From contig CM075655.1 in assembly GCA_037953625.1 (NCBI GenBank), positions 73,559,501 through 73,623,500 on the forward strand: a stretch of DNA of 64,000 bases. The letters run 5' to 3'. This DNA is from Crotalaria pallida (lineage: Eukaryota; Streptophyta; Magnoliopsida; Fabales; Fabaceae). Position numbers and translations under genes: made by a program. Within the stretch, counting starts at the first letter, position 1, and each line of letters opens with the position of its first letter. Positions 47,394 to 58,363 of this stretch are shown piece after piece. The notes below the pieces were generated by a model. That model was given only the letters and a program-made list of their open reading frames with translations, was not told the DNA's origin and ran no database searches.

Positions 47394-49323
47394 GTCTGTA
47401 ATCACTCCCTGTACATTTTTATTTGGTTTCTTTTTTAGTGGGTATATATACAATTTTGTATGGTGTTAATTTTGTTAAAGATTTTTATTAGAGTTTATTT
47501 TTTGACTTTAAGTTTCTTGCTATTTTCTTATTGTTTTGACATTTTAAGTTTAATATATTATGAATTTAAGAGCAAACTTTCCCTTCGCAGTTACTGAACT
47601 AGTGGAAGGTGATTCATCAACGAAAATAGTGGAAATCGTATGCAGGCCAAGTTGACTAAAATCTGAGAAGAACAACTATGGTAGAATCGAAAGAGTTTTG
47701 AAAGTCCACAACATGCTAAAGACATTTGCTAGATTTGAAGATTTGAAGAGTACATAGAAATGGTGAAAATTAAAGCAAAGCAAACTCCAGAAGAAGAAGC
47801 ATTTGTTGAATGATATTTGCCTGCAGTAGGAATAGATTATAAAAGGAATGTTGCTAGGTTGCAGGAATGTATACTTATCCTTATAAGTATGTTGCTAGTT
47901 TCACTTGGCATATGAATGTATACTTGGCCTTGATCAAACTTGTAGTATATATATATATATAAAATGTGGTTTTTATAATATAATTTTAGCATTTAGTTAT
48001 TATTTATTTGTTTTATTATATTCATGTGTTTTTTTAATTGAGACCAGTTAAAAACACTAAATGAGACTAGTTAAAAATTTAATTGAGACCAATTTAAATG
48101 AGACCGGTTCAAAATATTCAATGAGACTGGTTCAAAATTTAAATGAGACCGGTTAAAAATTTAATTGAGACCGGTTCAAATCACTCAATGAGACTGGTTT
48201 AAAATACTCAATGAGACTGGTTCAAAATACTCAATGAGACTGGTTCAAAATACTAAATGAGACCGGTTATTTTTTAATTTTCAGACCGGTTCAAATCACT
48301 CAATCAGACTGGTTCATAGTTTAATTGAGATCGGTTCAAAATGCTCAATGAGACTGGTTCATCTTTTAATAGAGACTGGTAATTTTTTAATTTTCAGACT
48401 GGTTCGGAACCAGTCTCTTTAGTTGGGAACCAGACCGGTTCGAAACCAGTCTCATTTAAAACATAGCAATAAGACCGCCACTTTTGAGACTGGTTCCGAA
48501 CCAGTCTCAAATGGGGTGCGGAACCGGTCTCATTTGACCAATCTGTAGTAGTGCAAAAGAATCTATTTTGAATTGCTGATGATGCTGATTTTGTTGGGAA
48601 GGCTAATTAGAATAATCGTTGGACCATTAAATCAATTTGAAGATGTTTTGAATTGACTTCTGGTCTAAAATTTTTTATTAAAGTAATATTTTGGATTTGA
48701 TATTAATTTTGCTTTGATGGAATCGACCTCCTTGTTCCTTAATAGAAAAACTAGATCTGTTCCTTTTGTTTATTTGGGGTTGTCTTATGGTGATGACTCG
48801 AGGAGAGTTGGGTGTTGGCAACATGTCATTCTTTTGATGCATATGAGGCTTGTGACTTAGAAAGAGAGACATTTGTCTTTGGTAGGTCGAATTGTGATGG
48901 TAAACTTTGTCCATAATAGCTTGAATTGCATGTGTATTATTTTTAATGTTATAAAATTTTACGAAATGTTCTTCATTCTCGATTTTTTTTTTCAACATGA
49001 TTTTTATGAGGAGGATGAGAGGAAAAAACTAAAAGGAAAATATCGTGGGTTAATAGGATGACGTGTGTCTTCCTAAAATTTGAGGGTAGCTTGGGGATAA
49101 AGAAAATTTACATAGGTTGAATTAGGCACTATTGACTAAGTGGAGATTGAGGTTTCTCAAGAATGATCAAGGTCTGTGTGTTGATGTGTTAAGGGTTAGA
49201 TATGGTAACTTTAAACTTTCTATATGAACCATGGTGACTCATTTGATAAAAGTTTGTGGTGTGGTGGAGGAGTATTTGTAGTCATGGTTTGGTAGCAGGT
49301 TTTGATGATAAGTTTGAGAAGGG

Positions 49324-51229
49324 GGCAGTTTTAATGTGGTTCCGTAGATATACGTTCCCACCAATGAGGCCGTATATTGACTGGTCAATGCGGATCATCA
49401 ACGGTTATTATTGCAAAATACTACTGGTTATTTTTGCAATAACTTAAAAAAATTATAAACAAAGCTGAAACCTAATAATTGCTCTGTCCTATTCACAATG
49501 TTACGAGGTCTTTGCGTGAAACCAAATTTGGAACTTCTCTCTCTACTTGAAGAACCCTACCCAAGTCGTTAAGCTTAAACCCAACCTCAAAAACCATATT
49601 GCGGAGCTCAAACCAAGCATCGTGGAGCTGAAACACATTTACGTGGAGCTCGTCTTCACGTATAAATGTGCATCGAGATTCCAGATTTGTGAAGTTTAAG
49701 GAGCGATCTCTGTGTTGTTGTTCCCCTACATTTTTCTTCATCAGTTTCGTTTGCTCAGGTTTTTCATTGGTCAGGTTAGTTGGTTTATAATCAAATTACT
49801 TGGAAGATTAAATTTTGAGGTGGCTTCTTGTCATGTGGAATTTTTGATTTTGTTGTCGGGTAATTTTTGTTACCCCATATGAAGATCTGAGTAACCGAAC
49901 CAAACCCCAACTAATTTGTTGTTTGGATTTGAAGTTGTGAGGGGAATAGAAACTTGTATCAGTATAGGAAGAAGGAAGGGGTGGGTAGTAGTTGATTATT
50001 AATGAAATTATTATGGTTATTGTAAATGTTATGGTTACTAGAGTTAAAGTTATTGTAAATTTTTTAATTAAGGTTTGTATTGTGTTATTATTAGGATAAT
50101 AACAATGGGTGATATGGCTCAACAGTCAAGCTCACCTAAAATTCCAGAAGAAGTCATTGCAGACAATGCCAAATTACGGTTTACACCAGATCATGCTCAA
50201 ATTCAAGAAAATCACATTATGAGCTATCTTAATGTATTTTAGGAATGACAGTTGTAAAACCACCTTATTTATGGAATCCTGTTTCAAGTTTGTTATTTTC
50301 TCATGGTCAAAAGCTCTATAACTTTAATTCTAATTCTTAATGATTAAGAGTTTTCACATTAAATCACCAAATCAAAAAATATTACGTTTGCTAATGTTGC
50401 CACACCCGTACTCTCACCTTTTAACATATTCTCATAAATTCCATCAAAAGGTTAAACTAATTACTGATAATTTGCATGATGCAATCCAAATTTGAAGTGC
50501 ATGCATTGGAAGAGTAACTCTTTAAATTTAATTAAACAATTTGTTCTTTTAGAAATAAAAAAACAAATATTCAATAAACCTAACATTGAGTTCCTATTAT
50601 CAACACCCTTACATGTTTATATGAACCTTATTATTACATACATGTTTATTCCTGAAAAACCTATACCCTTAACTATTAATAATTTTAATTTTGATTTTAA
50701 AGTTTCAGTGTTAAAATGCATAAACAAAGCAACATAATTATCAACCAACATATTATAAACCAACAAAGCAACCATACTTTTTTCCTAGATACGTGCTATA
50801 CTGGCACAGTGGCACCAAAAAAAAAAATTTCCTCCGTACGTGCCATTCATTATTTTTTTTAGCTTTTGTTCAAAAAAAATTAAAAAAATTCGATGTTTAG
50901 ATAAAAATTTAAATCAAATTATTAACTAAATAATAAATATTTTACTAAATTCCAGTCGGTTATACCACATCCAGAGCCCAATGGTTACTAATTTCTCCCT
51001 TCGGGTTAAATGTTCATGTTTTTTCGGTGGTTGAAAGCAAAAGTTCTTAATATATTATTCAAATTTATTTATTTCGTATCCTTTACGTATAACTATATGT
51101 TCACCTGTACAGCTGGTCATAGGTTGTTTAATAATCACCATTGATCACATTTTTTCCTAGAATCAATGATCAGAAACCTTGGAACCACCGGTGGTGCCAA
51201 AAAAACTTGGCACCACATCAAACGTTAAC
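49324..51229. mobile_element. MULE-like element in the LINE (1.9 kb)
   Basis: Flanked by a perfect 10 bp direct repeat TTGAGAAGGG (49314-49323 and 51230-51239), inside Mutator-type 9-11 bp range. The ends are imperfect inverted repeats (GTTTTAATGTGGTTCC left, CGTTTGATGTGGTGCC right in reverse). Removing it restores the LINE frame FEKG...MGRGSTTNF. No transposase found. A 45-codon frame at about 50105-50242 (MGDMAQQSSSPKIPEEVIAD) is unassigned. Confidence 0.7.
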
Positions 51230-51807
51230 TTGAGAAGGGTCTAATGAGAACGATGGGGAGAGGAAGCACAACTAATTTTGGAAGGATGTTTGGCTAGGAG
51301 ATAATTCTTTGAGGACTCATTCCTCACATGTATTCTATTTTAAATGAAAAGCAATGTCAACATTTGTTTTGGAATTTATCTTGGAGGCGGGTTTCATTTG
51401 CTTGGGAACAAGAAGCTTTGTAGCTTGCTGGATTTTGTTGTTTTACACGCCCATAAGGATAATGAATAAACATATTCTTTCGGTACAATTTGTGCCTATA
51501 CAACCAAAAGTGGGTACATTTTTCTTGAGCAAAATCTCACAGGTCCTAGCAATTTTGACATGGAGCTAGTGCAGATTTTTACGTCTTATTGGTTAACTCC
51601 AATTCCTTTAAAGGTGGCAAACTTGAATGGTTTTGTTCTGCACTTCTCTGTCAAAGAGTGCACACGTGTACTTGTTGACTTTACCCATTATTACAGGTAA
51701 AAGGTTTTAGGTGCAAAATTTTAGTAAGTTATCTATCAACCCCTATTACTAGTTGTTCCTCTCTTCCTCTCTTACAAACCAAAGGTCCCTCTCTTCCTCT
51801 CTCCCAT

Positions 51808-51999
51808 TTGTTATATTTCTTTTGCCACAGCTTCTTTTCTTTCTTTCCCAAAAGTTGTTCAATCTTCACGCTTTCTCTTTATTGACTCATTGGTTTCAAA
51901 ATTTATGAAGAACAAAAGTTATATTTCTTTTGCCACAACTTCTTTTCTTTCTTTCCCAAAAGTTGTTCAATCTTCACGTTTTCTCTTTATTGACTCACT
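51808..51999. repeat. ~115 bp spaced duplication
   Basis: cttcttttctttctttccca and aaaagttgttcaatcttcac occur twice in tandem, just before the (ATT)n runs. Confidence 0.75.
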
Positions 52000-52032
52000 A
52001 AGTTGATTAGAATGTGAGATTCACTTGATTAA

Positions 52033-52119
52033 GTTGATTAGAATATTATTATTATTATTATTATTATTTAATATTAAACCCTCAAGACTCTCTATTTTCG
52101 TTGATTAAGTCGATTAGAA

Positions 52120-52162
<43 letters not shown>

Positions 52163-52165
52163 TCG

Positions 52166-52200
<35 letters not shown>

Positions 52201-52201
52201 G
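52033..52201. repeat. (ATT)n microsatellites
   Basis: Three runs of att trinucleotides (about 52045-52070, 52119-52163 and 52168-52201), separated by short stretches. The repeat between them (gttgattaag.gattagaat) is also duplicated. Confidence 0.9.
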
Positions 52202-52784
52202 ACTCTCTGTTTTGGTTGGCAAGCTCTTTCAGACAGGATAACAATGAGGTGAAATTTGGTCCAACGCGAGGTGGCTCTTGATAACCTCCGTGTGTTCTAA
52301 AATTTAGGTTAGGAAGATACAAATCATCTTTTGGCCCATTGCTCTTTCTCTTTTAATGTGTGGCAATGCATTTTTGCTTGGATGGGGTTCCAAGAGGCTG
52401 TTACAGTTATGTCTACAAAATATTTAAAGTTAAGCACTCAGGTTCTTTAAAGAAGGCGGCAGGTTTTATTGTTTGTCATACAAAATCTTAGTCTATTTGA
52501 TTATTCTGGAATTAGTTTATTTTCAGCTTTAAACCTTTTGACATTGTAGGTGTTCAGGATAATAATCACCATCCATTATTTAAATTTTAAATTTTTTTAA
52601 ATAAAAAATAAATCGCCAATGATTGAGATCTGTCTGGATCACATGGTTCAGGACTAATTAATAATTTTCAGTTTGTTAGTCTGTTTTCAGTTCTTGTTAA
52701 ACACCAACTTTTGTTTTTGAATTGGTGCAATGCTCGAGCTACTTGCTGTGCTTTTTATAGTTTAACTTTTGAGTAAAAAGTCAT

Positions 52785-53165
52785 ATTAGTCTCTGATTTT
52801 GTGGATTTTAGCCAAATTAATTTTTGAGATTATCGAAATTTCATATTAGCCATGAGATAGCAAAATGTGAGTCACGTTTGTCCTTGCCATTAATAGTTCA
52901 CAAAATTAGTGACTAATTTGATCAGTGCCCACAATCTCAGTGACCAATTTGACTGATACTCAATGGTCTTTGTTTTTGGTTTTGGCCAAAACGACGTCAT
53001 TTTAGCCGTCTCATTAGTCCATACTAAGAACCACTGACGGTCATTATAACATCAGGGATTAATACGACTTACATTTTCTTATCTCAGGTAGCAATTTGGA
53101 ATTTTGAAAGTCTCAAAATAAATTGATCGGTCCTACAAAGTCGATGATCATTCTGAGATATAACT
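52785..53165. mobile_element. Foldback / MITE-like inverted repeat
   Basis: Two arms of about 130 bp (52785-52915 and 53030-53165) are imperfect reverse complements (ctctgattttgtgg against cgactttgtagg, gatagcaaaatgtgagtc against gataagaaaatgtaagtc). Non-coding. Family and exact ends are uncertain. Confidence 0.55.
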
Positions 53166-54198
53166 CATCAACTTTTTGTATTTTGGTGGGTTTTGAAGAC
53201 ACCTTATATTCTTTAATGAATTACTTTTGCTAACAAAAAAAAATACCAAATTTTATCAAAAAATAGTTTTTCTTTAAAAAAAATTAATAAGTTCAATTTG
53301 TTTTGATCTATGACTCGATTAATAATAAATTTGTCAAATAATATCTTCTTAAAATCATCTGTAGAATAGTTATAAATAAAAAGATTATTAAAATTTCCTA
53401 TATAAATTAGTCACATGCAATCCACAATCTATGTATAATCGAAACTACAAAATTTGACGTCAGAATGATTCTCACAACTTCCCTATCACGAGAATAAAAA
53501 CTCAATTATCTACACTCTCATGAGTTCTCACAAAATCCTTGAACCTCAACTGTGAAATTTCAGGCAACAATTTTATTTTACGAATAAAATATCGCAATTA
53601 AGATTTCTAAACTTACCAGCTTTAATTTGTCATCAATCCTCAAGAAAATAAATCCTCACATTTATCTACACTCTCATGCCTTCTCACAAAATCTTTTAAA
53701 CATTATAAGTCATGCCATGAAGAATTTCCAGCCACAATTTTTTTTTTTAAAAAAAAAAACTAAAATATCATAAATAAGAATTTCAAACCTACCTAATTTG
53801 TCATTAGCGTTCACAAAATGTCAAAATCACACTCTAAAATGAACGGTTTGTCTAATATATATGGCACATAGTATTTGAAACAACCGAAACACCCTTGTAT
53901 ACCTACCAAATTTATATCAATATGCCTAGTTTGTGTAATAAATTTTGAAATTTGTCAAATAAAAAGTTGAAATTGTGATACCCCCGGCACTCCACAATCA
54001 ATATGTTCAAAAATACAATCCTCACAAACAATTCAGAATACATGTTTAAATATTAATAAACATGATTATTTTCGTTACATAATAAACATAATTACATTTA
54101 AATTCAGAAAAAAAATAGTTAATATTATATTAAAAAAAGGGTTAAAAACTAGTTGAAATTTAACCATACATATATGTATAAAATTATGAGTAAATTAC
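53166..54198. other. Intron DNA, nothing recognised
   Basis: AT-rich, non-coding, with a weak duplication of cactctcatg...ttctcacaaaatc near 53512 and 53671. Confidence 0.4.
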
Positions 54199-54819
54199 AC
54201 TATCCCAAGGGACCGGGCCTGAGGCATGGCAAGTGGGGCGCAGGCCTAGGGCCCAGAGAATTAGGGGCCCCAAAATTTTTTAATACCTATACATATATAA
54301 AAAAAATTAGAAATATTTTTAAATTATAAATTAGCATAAATTAATTTTTCAATCGAATTCTCTAGGTGTCAGGTGTTATTGATCACGCTTTAGTTTAATT
54401 GTTCTGTTTTTTAAGATGATGCCTAGAAAATATTTGTCTGGATGTGAAAAAAGGAAAAAAGAAAACTCTAGACAAACTTGTAAAATCACATTAGGATCGC
54501 TTACTACATGGTAACTAACATTTTTTCTTATTTATTTCAGTATTAGGATTCGGGAAAGTCATGGAGGATAGTCAACTTTTAAGTACCCATTTTGTTATTT
54601 TGTTTATTTTTTTTATAGAATATCACACTATTAAGTTATTATATATGTAGCTCATATAATCTTGTTGATTGCATTTAATGACGTTGACTTCTGAACATCG
54701 GTAGTATTTTATACTATAAAAAATTTACTTGAAATTTGAAACTTTTTATAAAAAAAAGGGTCTTTTATTTTCATTTTGCCTAGGACCCTGAATATGTCAG
54801 GACCGACCCTGTCTATCCC
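54199..54819. mobile_element. hAT-like element, 605 bp
   Basis: The element itself is 54207-54811. Its ends are AAGGGACCGGGCCTGA and (inverted) CAGGGTCGGTCCTGA, the plant hAT-type cagggccgg...cctg pattern. It is flanked by actatccc / tctatccc, an 8 bp duplication with one mismatch. Non-coding interior. Confidence 0.65.
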
Positions 54820-55642
54820 CCTTTAAGTTTACTAAATATCAACATCTCCCAACTTGATCGTAAATTACAATTCATTCATCTTGTAGTGTTTATTAACAAT
54901 TGGCTTAATATTGTAAGTTATTGAATTATTTTCTTTTTATATTTTTTATTAGATTTTTTTTTTCATTTTTTAAGGAAGAAGAAGGTGCAATGGCCAATAT
55001 TTGAATTCAAGTCATGCTAATATTATGTACATTAGCTCTACCACTAAACATTATTAGTTTCATATGATAAATGAAGGTTTTAAAACTTTTAAAATTCCTT
55101 TTTGTTAATCATTGTTCTAAAGGCAATAATTATGAATCCTAAAACAAGAAAGTCAAACATAGAAAATAAAAAATATTTTTTCTTACTTATATGCTAACAA
55201 GTATTTTTAATGTATTCTTAAAAAATAAATTATTATTAGGAAACAATATATTATATAAATTGATAAATGATATGTGTATATTTCAAATCAAAAGCTAAGT
55301 TTTATTAGTTACTTGAAGAGAATAAAACCCTAATAAATATACATCACTTTACAATGTTTATTTTCTCTTTTTGTCCTTAACCAAAAAAACTGCGATAAAA
55401 ACCTTTCCAAAAAATGTAAAATAATGTCTAGTTTATCTTTTTTATATTTTCATGACCACTTTAACTAACCAAGTAAAAAAATGTAAAAGGATTTTTTTTT
55501 CCAATTAAGATTTGATAAGACGAATACTTATTTTTATCCACAAATTTTGATATAAAATAGAGTGATTCACAAATTTTGACAGTGAAATGAAATTTCTCAT
55601 CTAAACCAAAAAAAAATGAAATTTCTCAAAAAAAGAACATAC
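54820..55642. other. Intron DNA near the donor, nothing recognised
   Basis: AT-rich, with no open frame or repeat of note. Confidence 0.4.
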
Positions 55643-56494
55643 CAGGAGTAAGGCTTTTATTTGGGTGATGGTAAGTGGTGTTTGGGAATCTTCTTCCTCT
55701 TTCAAATCCAATAAAAATTGCAAAAAGTCTTTCCTCTCTTTTTTTCTTTCCTCCTTTTTCATCTTAACCCGTTGACTGATCATCTTATCAAATATTTGAT
55801 CAAACCTTGGCACCAACTCATTCATTTGTTTTTCCACGCCTTGCAAATCGAACCGTGCTAACCACGGAAAAAGGTCCGACACATTCAGCTTCCCCAATAG
55901 TGAAGTCATCTCTGCCACCGTCTCCCTGAACTCCGCTCCAACTCTCTCTCTCTCCACCTCTTCTATCCCCCCACCCCACATCATGTTTGTTATCACGTTT
56001 AACTGCGTCAAAAAAGCTTGCTCCCCTATGTTCACCTTCAACTCGACTTGACTGTAAATAAATTTTACCATTTTCCTAACCTCGGTTCTTCGATGTTCAT
56101 AGACTGAGTCCAAGGTTGTGTTGCTAAGCATTTTTAACATGCAGACTTTCCTTAGCATTCGCCACTTGGGCCCATACGAGGCTGATACAATATCATTTCC
56201 GCCATACGAGGCAATTTTGCTTGCGGCACGATTGTCACGATTGGCGAAAATGGTGTCATGGTCTTGAAGAACCTGGCGGGCCATGAAAGGAGAGGTGACT
56301 ATGATTCCAAGCTTACCTCCAAGACGGAGCTTTACGACCGGACCGTAAGTTCGGGCCAAGTCGACAGAGTAAGAGTGGAGTTCAGGATCCAAAGATAGAA
56401 GGTTCCCAAAAATAGGGAAGCCCGATGGGCCTGGTGGAAGATTCTGTTGGGTCTTGGATTTGAAGAAGGGCCATGAGTACCAAGTGATTAAAAT
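55643..56494 (-). CDS. P450 exon 1, main part
   Basis: 284 codons if read from the inner copy of the target duplication (ATTTTAATC) to the donor CTG|GTATGT. It contains the Pro-rich hinge LPPGPSGFPIFGNLL, GPVVKLRLGGKLGIIVTSPF, FANRDNRAASK, GGNDIVSASYGPKWRMLRKV (C-helix Trp-x-x-x-Arg) and KMLSNTTLDSVYEHRR. It closes with TPLTITQIKALLL. This set of motifs is characteristic of CYP706. No stop or frameshift. Translation could start at ATG 56512, but that codon and the next few belong to the inserted MULE-like element. The product would then have a shortened, altered anchor (MLKLPPILITWYSWPFF). Confidence 0.9.
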
Positions 56495-58264
56495 GGGTGG
56501 CAATTTTAACATCCCACATGCAAATTTATACACCCCACTATTTTAAAAAATACCAAAAATACCCTCTTTTAAAACAAAAACGCATCTTTTTTTCCCTTCC
56601 CTTCCCACCCCACCTCACCCCACAGCCCACCCCAACCATCCCATAGCCACCCCACCGCCACCCTAACCATCCCACAGCCACCGCATGACCCCAACCACCC
56701 CACCCCACAACCACTCCATGTCCCCAACCACCTCACCCTACAACCAGTGGGGTTGTGATCCTCTTCACAACCTGGGTCGTGACCCTCTTCACAACCCGAA
56801 GACCTGAATCGATTCGTGAGCCAATTCACGACCTTGGGTCGTAACCCTTTCAACAATCCAAGAAATAGTGTAGCCAACCGGGTCGTGAGCCCCCTCACTA
56901 CCGAGGCCACCCCATTGTATAGGCCATGTCACAACCCCGGTAGTGAGGGGCCTCACGACCCCGGTAGTGAGGGGCCTCACAACCTTGGTAGTGAGGCTCC
57001 TCACATCCCGAGGTCAAAATTTGTTTTTAAAAAAAAAGAGAAAAGAGGAAGAAGAAGGAATGGAAGGGAAAGAGTGTGGTGGGGTGTGGGTGTGTGTGGG
57101 GTGGTGTGGGGTGGGGTCATAACCACGGTAGTGAGGGGCCTTACAACCCCGGGTAGTGAGGGGCCTCACGGCCCGAGGTCAAATTTTTTTTAAAAAAAAG
57201 AGAAAAGAGGAAGAAGAAGGTGGGGAAGGAAAAGAGTGTGGTGGGGTGTGGGTGGTGCGGGTGTGTGTGGGGAGGTGTGGTGTGGGGTCATAACTACGGT
57301 AGTGAGGGGCCTCACGACCCCGGGTAGTGAGGGGCTTCACGACCCGAGGTCGAATTTTTTTTAAAAAAAAAGGAGAAAAGAGGAAGAAGAAGGTGGGGAA
57401 GGAAAAGAGTGTAGTGGGGTGTGGGTGGTGCGGGTGTGGGTGTGCGTGGTGCCACCCCACCTCCCATTTTTTACACCCCATTTTTTTTGAACTTCCCTAA
57501 AATGCCCCTATCTTCCTCTTCTTCTCCCTCTTCTTTTTGTTTTTCTACTGCAGCAACCCACCCCATCCATCCACCGCCATAGCCACAGACCTACCGAGCC
57601 CCATCCTACCCCTGCCTCACCAACCCCCCACCAGCCGTCGCTCCACCACAGCACAGCCGCGCCACCACCCCGCTCGAGGCCCCCCCAGGTTCAACCTCCT
57701 CTTCTTCCTTCGGCTTTCATGGGTCACAATTGGGTTTAGTGAGGCGGGGTGTTCGTGAGGGTCGTGAGAAAGCTCACGATCGGACCGGGGTGGTACATGG
57801 GTGGGTTGTGAGAAAACTGACGACCGTTGTAGGGTGGGGTGTTCGTGAGGGTCGTGAGAAAGCCCACGACTGGGGTGGAGTGTACATGGGTGGGGCTGTG
57901 TGGCTGTGTAACCGCGAGCTCGGTTGCGGATGCTATTGGCGGTGGGGCTGTGGGTGTGGGGTGTTGCGCGAGGTGGTTGTGGGTGCTGTTGGCAGTGGGG
58001 CGGCGGGGCGGTGAGTGTGGTGTGTTGTGGGCGGTGGCTATAATAGAAGAAGAAGAAGAATGAGGTTGGAGTCGGGGTGGTGTGGGGTGCTGTGGCGGCG
58101 ACGGCGGGTAGGGTGGAAGGGGACGGAGTTGCTATGGTGGAGGGTGGGGTGTAAAAAAAGAAGAAAAAGAATAAGAAGGGGTGAGGGTGAGGATGGGGGC
58201 ATTTTAGAAAAAATTATAAAAATGGGGTGTAGGAAGTTATATGTGGGGTAGGAAAATTTTTTCT
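56495..58264. mobile_element. MULE-like insertion in the P450 anchor
   Basis: 1,770 bp flanked by ATTTTAACC (58265-58273) and ATTTTAATC (56486-56494, both read on the minus strand), a 9 bp duplication with one difference. The ends are imperfect inverted repeats: AATTTTcctA.CCCCACAT...TACACCCCA against AATTTTaacAtCCCACAT...TACACCCCA. No transposase is inside. It carries a ~180 bp tandem array and a GC-rich block with acc/ccc triplets. TSD length and TIRs point to the Mutator superfamily. Confidence 0.75.
56935..57475. repeat. ~180 bp tandem repeat in the MULE-like element
   Basis: Three units share ggtagtgaggggcctcacga, a gaggtc..atttttt(a)n run, gaagaagaaggtggggaagg and gtgtggtggggtgtgggtg. 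The units have purine-rich strands and small gggcctcac palindromes. Confidence 0.85.
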
Positions 58265-58363
58265 GGTTAAAATAATGGCCAATAAAACAAGGAGATCTGT
58301 GTTGCTGTGATTATAATTCGCATAATCTTTGAGGTTTTGGAAGAAAGATGAGAGTAGAGGCAT
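58265..58363 (-). CDS. P450 exon 1, N-terminal anchor part
   Basis: 33 codons from ATG (58363, context aaaaaaccATGc) to the outer target-duplication copy. They encode MPLLSSFFQNLKDYANY and then TDLLVLLAIIL, the start of the hydrophobic ER anchor of a CYP706-type P450. The frame is interrupted exactly at the MULE-like element. With one duplication copy removed, ...LLAII reads on in frame into LITWYSWPFFKSK of the 56494 block. That in-frame join is the main evidence that both blocks are one exon. Confidence 0.85.

Larger units (their letters stand above)
45029..48553. mobile_element. CACTA element carrying Pelota exons (3.5 kb)
   Basis: Ends CACTAGTACAAA and, inverted, CACTACTACAGA, flanked by CAA at 45026-45028 and 48554-48556. 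Both subterminal zones (45050-45420 and 48040-48540) are dense in gagaccggttc / gaaccagtctc motifs, which are themselves palindromic. There is no transposase. The interior holds an acidic-repeat exon and four Pelota exons on the plus strand. It splits the reverse transcriptase of the LINE and so is younger. Confidence 0.88.
42145..52460 (+). mobile_element. L1-type LINE, degenerate, with nested insertions
   Basis: Decayed plant L1. ORF1 with an RRM-like start is at 42145-42510 (VVEVFVSPRRNTYRWKFVFA). The endonuclease starts at 43268 (MKVLSLNVMGLAGVEKRKKV), with FSWNKKDDSALSRLDMCL and DVTDHYPIIL near 43850-43990. Pre-RT is at 44232-44417 (KSKVRWVKEGDVNISYFHVC). RT fragments are at 44650-45028, resuming at 48554-48850 (VPFVYLGLSYGDDSRRVG). 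C-terminal zinc-region pieces are at about 49240-49323, 51230-51320 and 52290-52400 (HLLAHCSFSFNVWQCIFAWM). Many stops and frameshifts show it is long dead. It is interrupted at 45029 and 49324, and probably again near 51590-52210. Outer limits are approximate. Confidence 0.75.
41584..55642 (-). other. 14.1 kb intron of the P450 gene
   Basis: Donor CTG|GTATGT (55643/55642) and acceptor AAACAG|GAC (41584/41583) join in phase 0, between ITQIKALLL and DMVVAGSDTS. In other CYP706 genes the single intron lies at this point and is usually short. Here it is filled by an L1 LINE, a CACTA, a MULE-like element, a hAT-like element, a foldback repeat and (ATT)n runs. The LINE lies antisense to the P450. 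Confidence 0.85.
40963..58363 (-). pseudogene. CYP706-family cytochrome P450, transposon-split
   Basis: One A-type plant P450 in three collinear blocks: 58363-58265 (anchor, 33 codons), 56494-55643 (N-terminal half) and 41583-40963 (I-helix to C-terminus). Joined at the target duplication and the splice sites, they give about 520 residues, the normal CYP706 length. CYP706 enzymes are ER-bound mono-oxygenases; known members oxidise terpenes (for example cotton CYP706B1 on cadinene). All catalytic motifs are intact. The damage is a 1.77 kb MULE-like insertion in the anchor codons. The single intron sits at the usual CYP706 site just before the I-helix and has grown to 14 kb. Full-length product would need the inserted element to be spliced or excised. 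Family is sure; substrate is unknown. Confidence 0.88.

Noticed and set aside
55601..55642. Extension of P450 exon 1 past the donor (VCSFFEKF)
   Set aside because: The GTATGT donor fits the conserved CYP706 intron site, so these codons are intronic.
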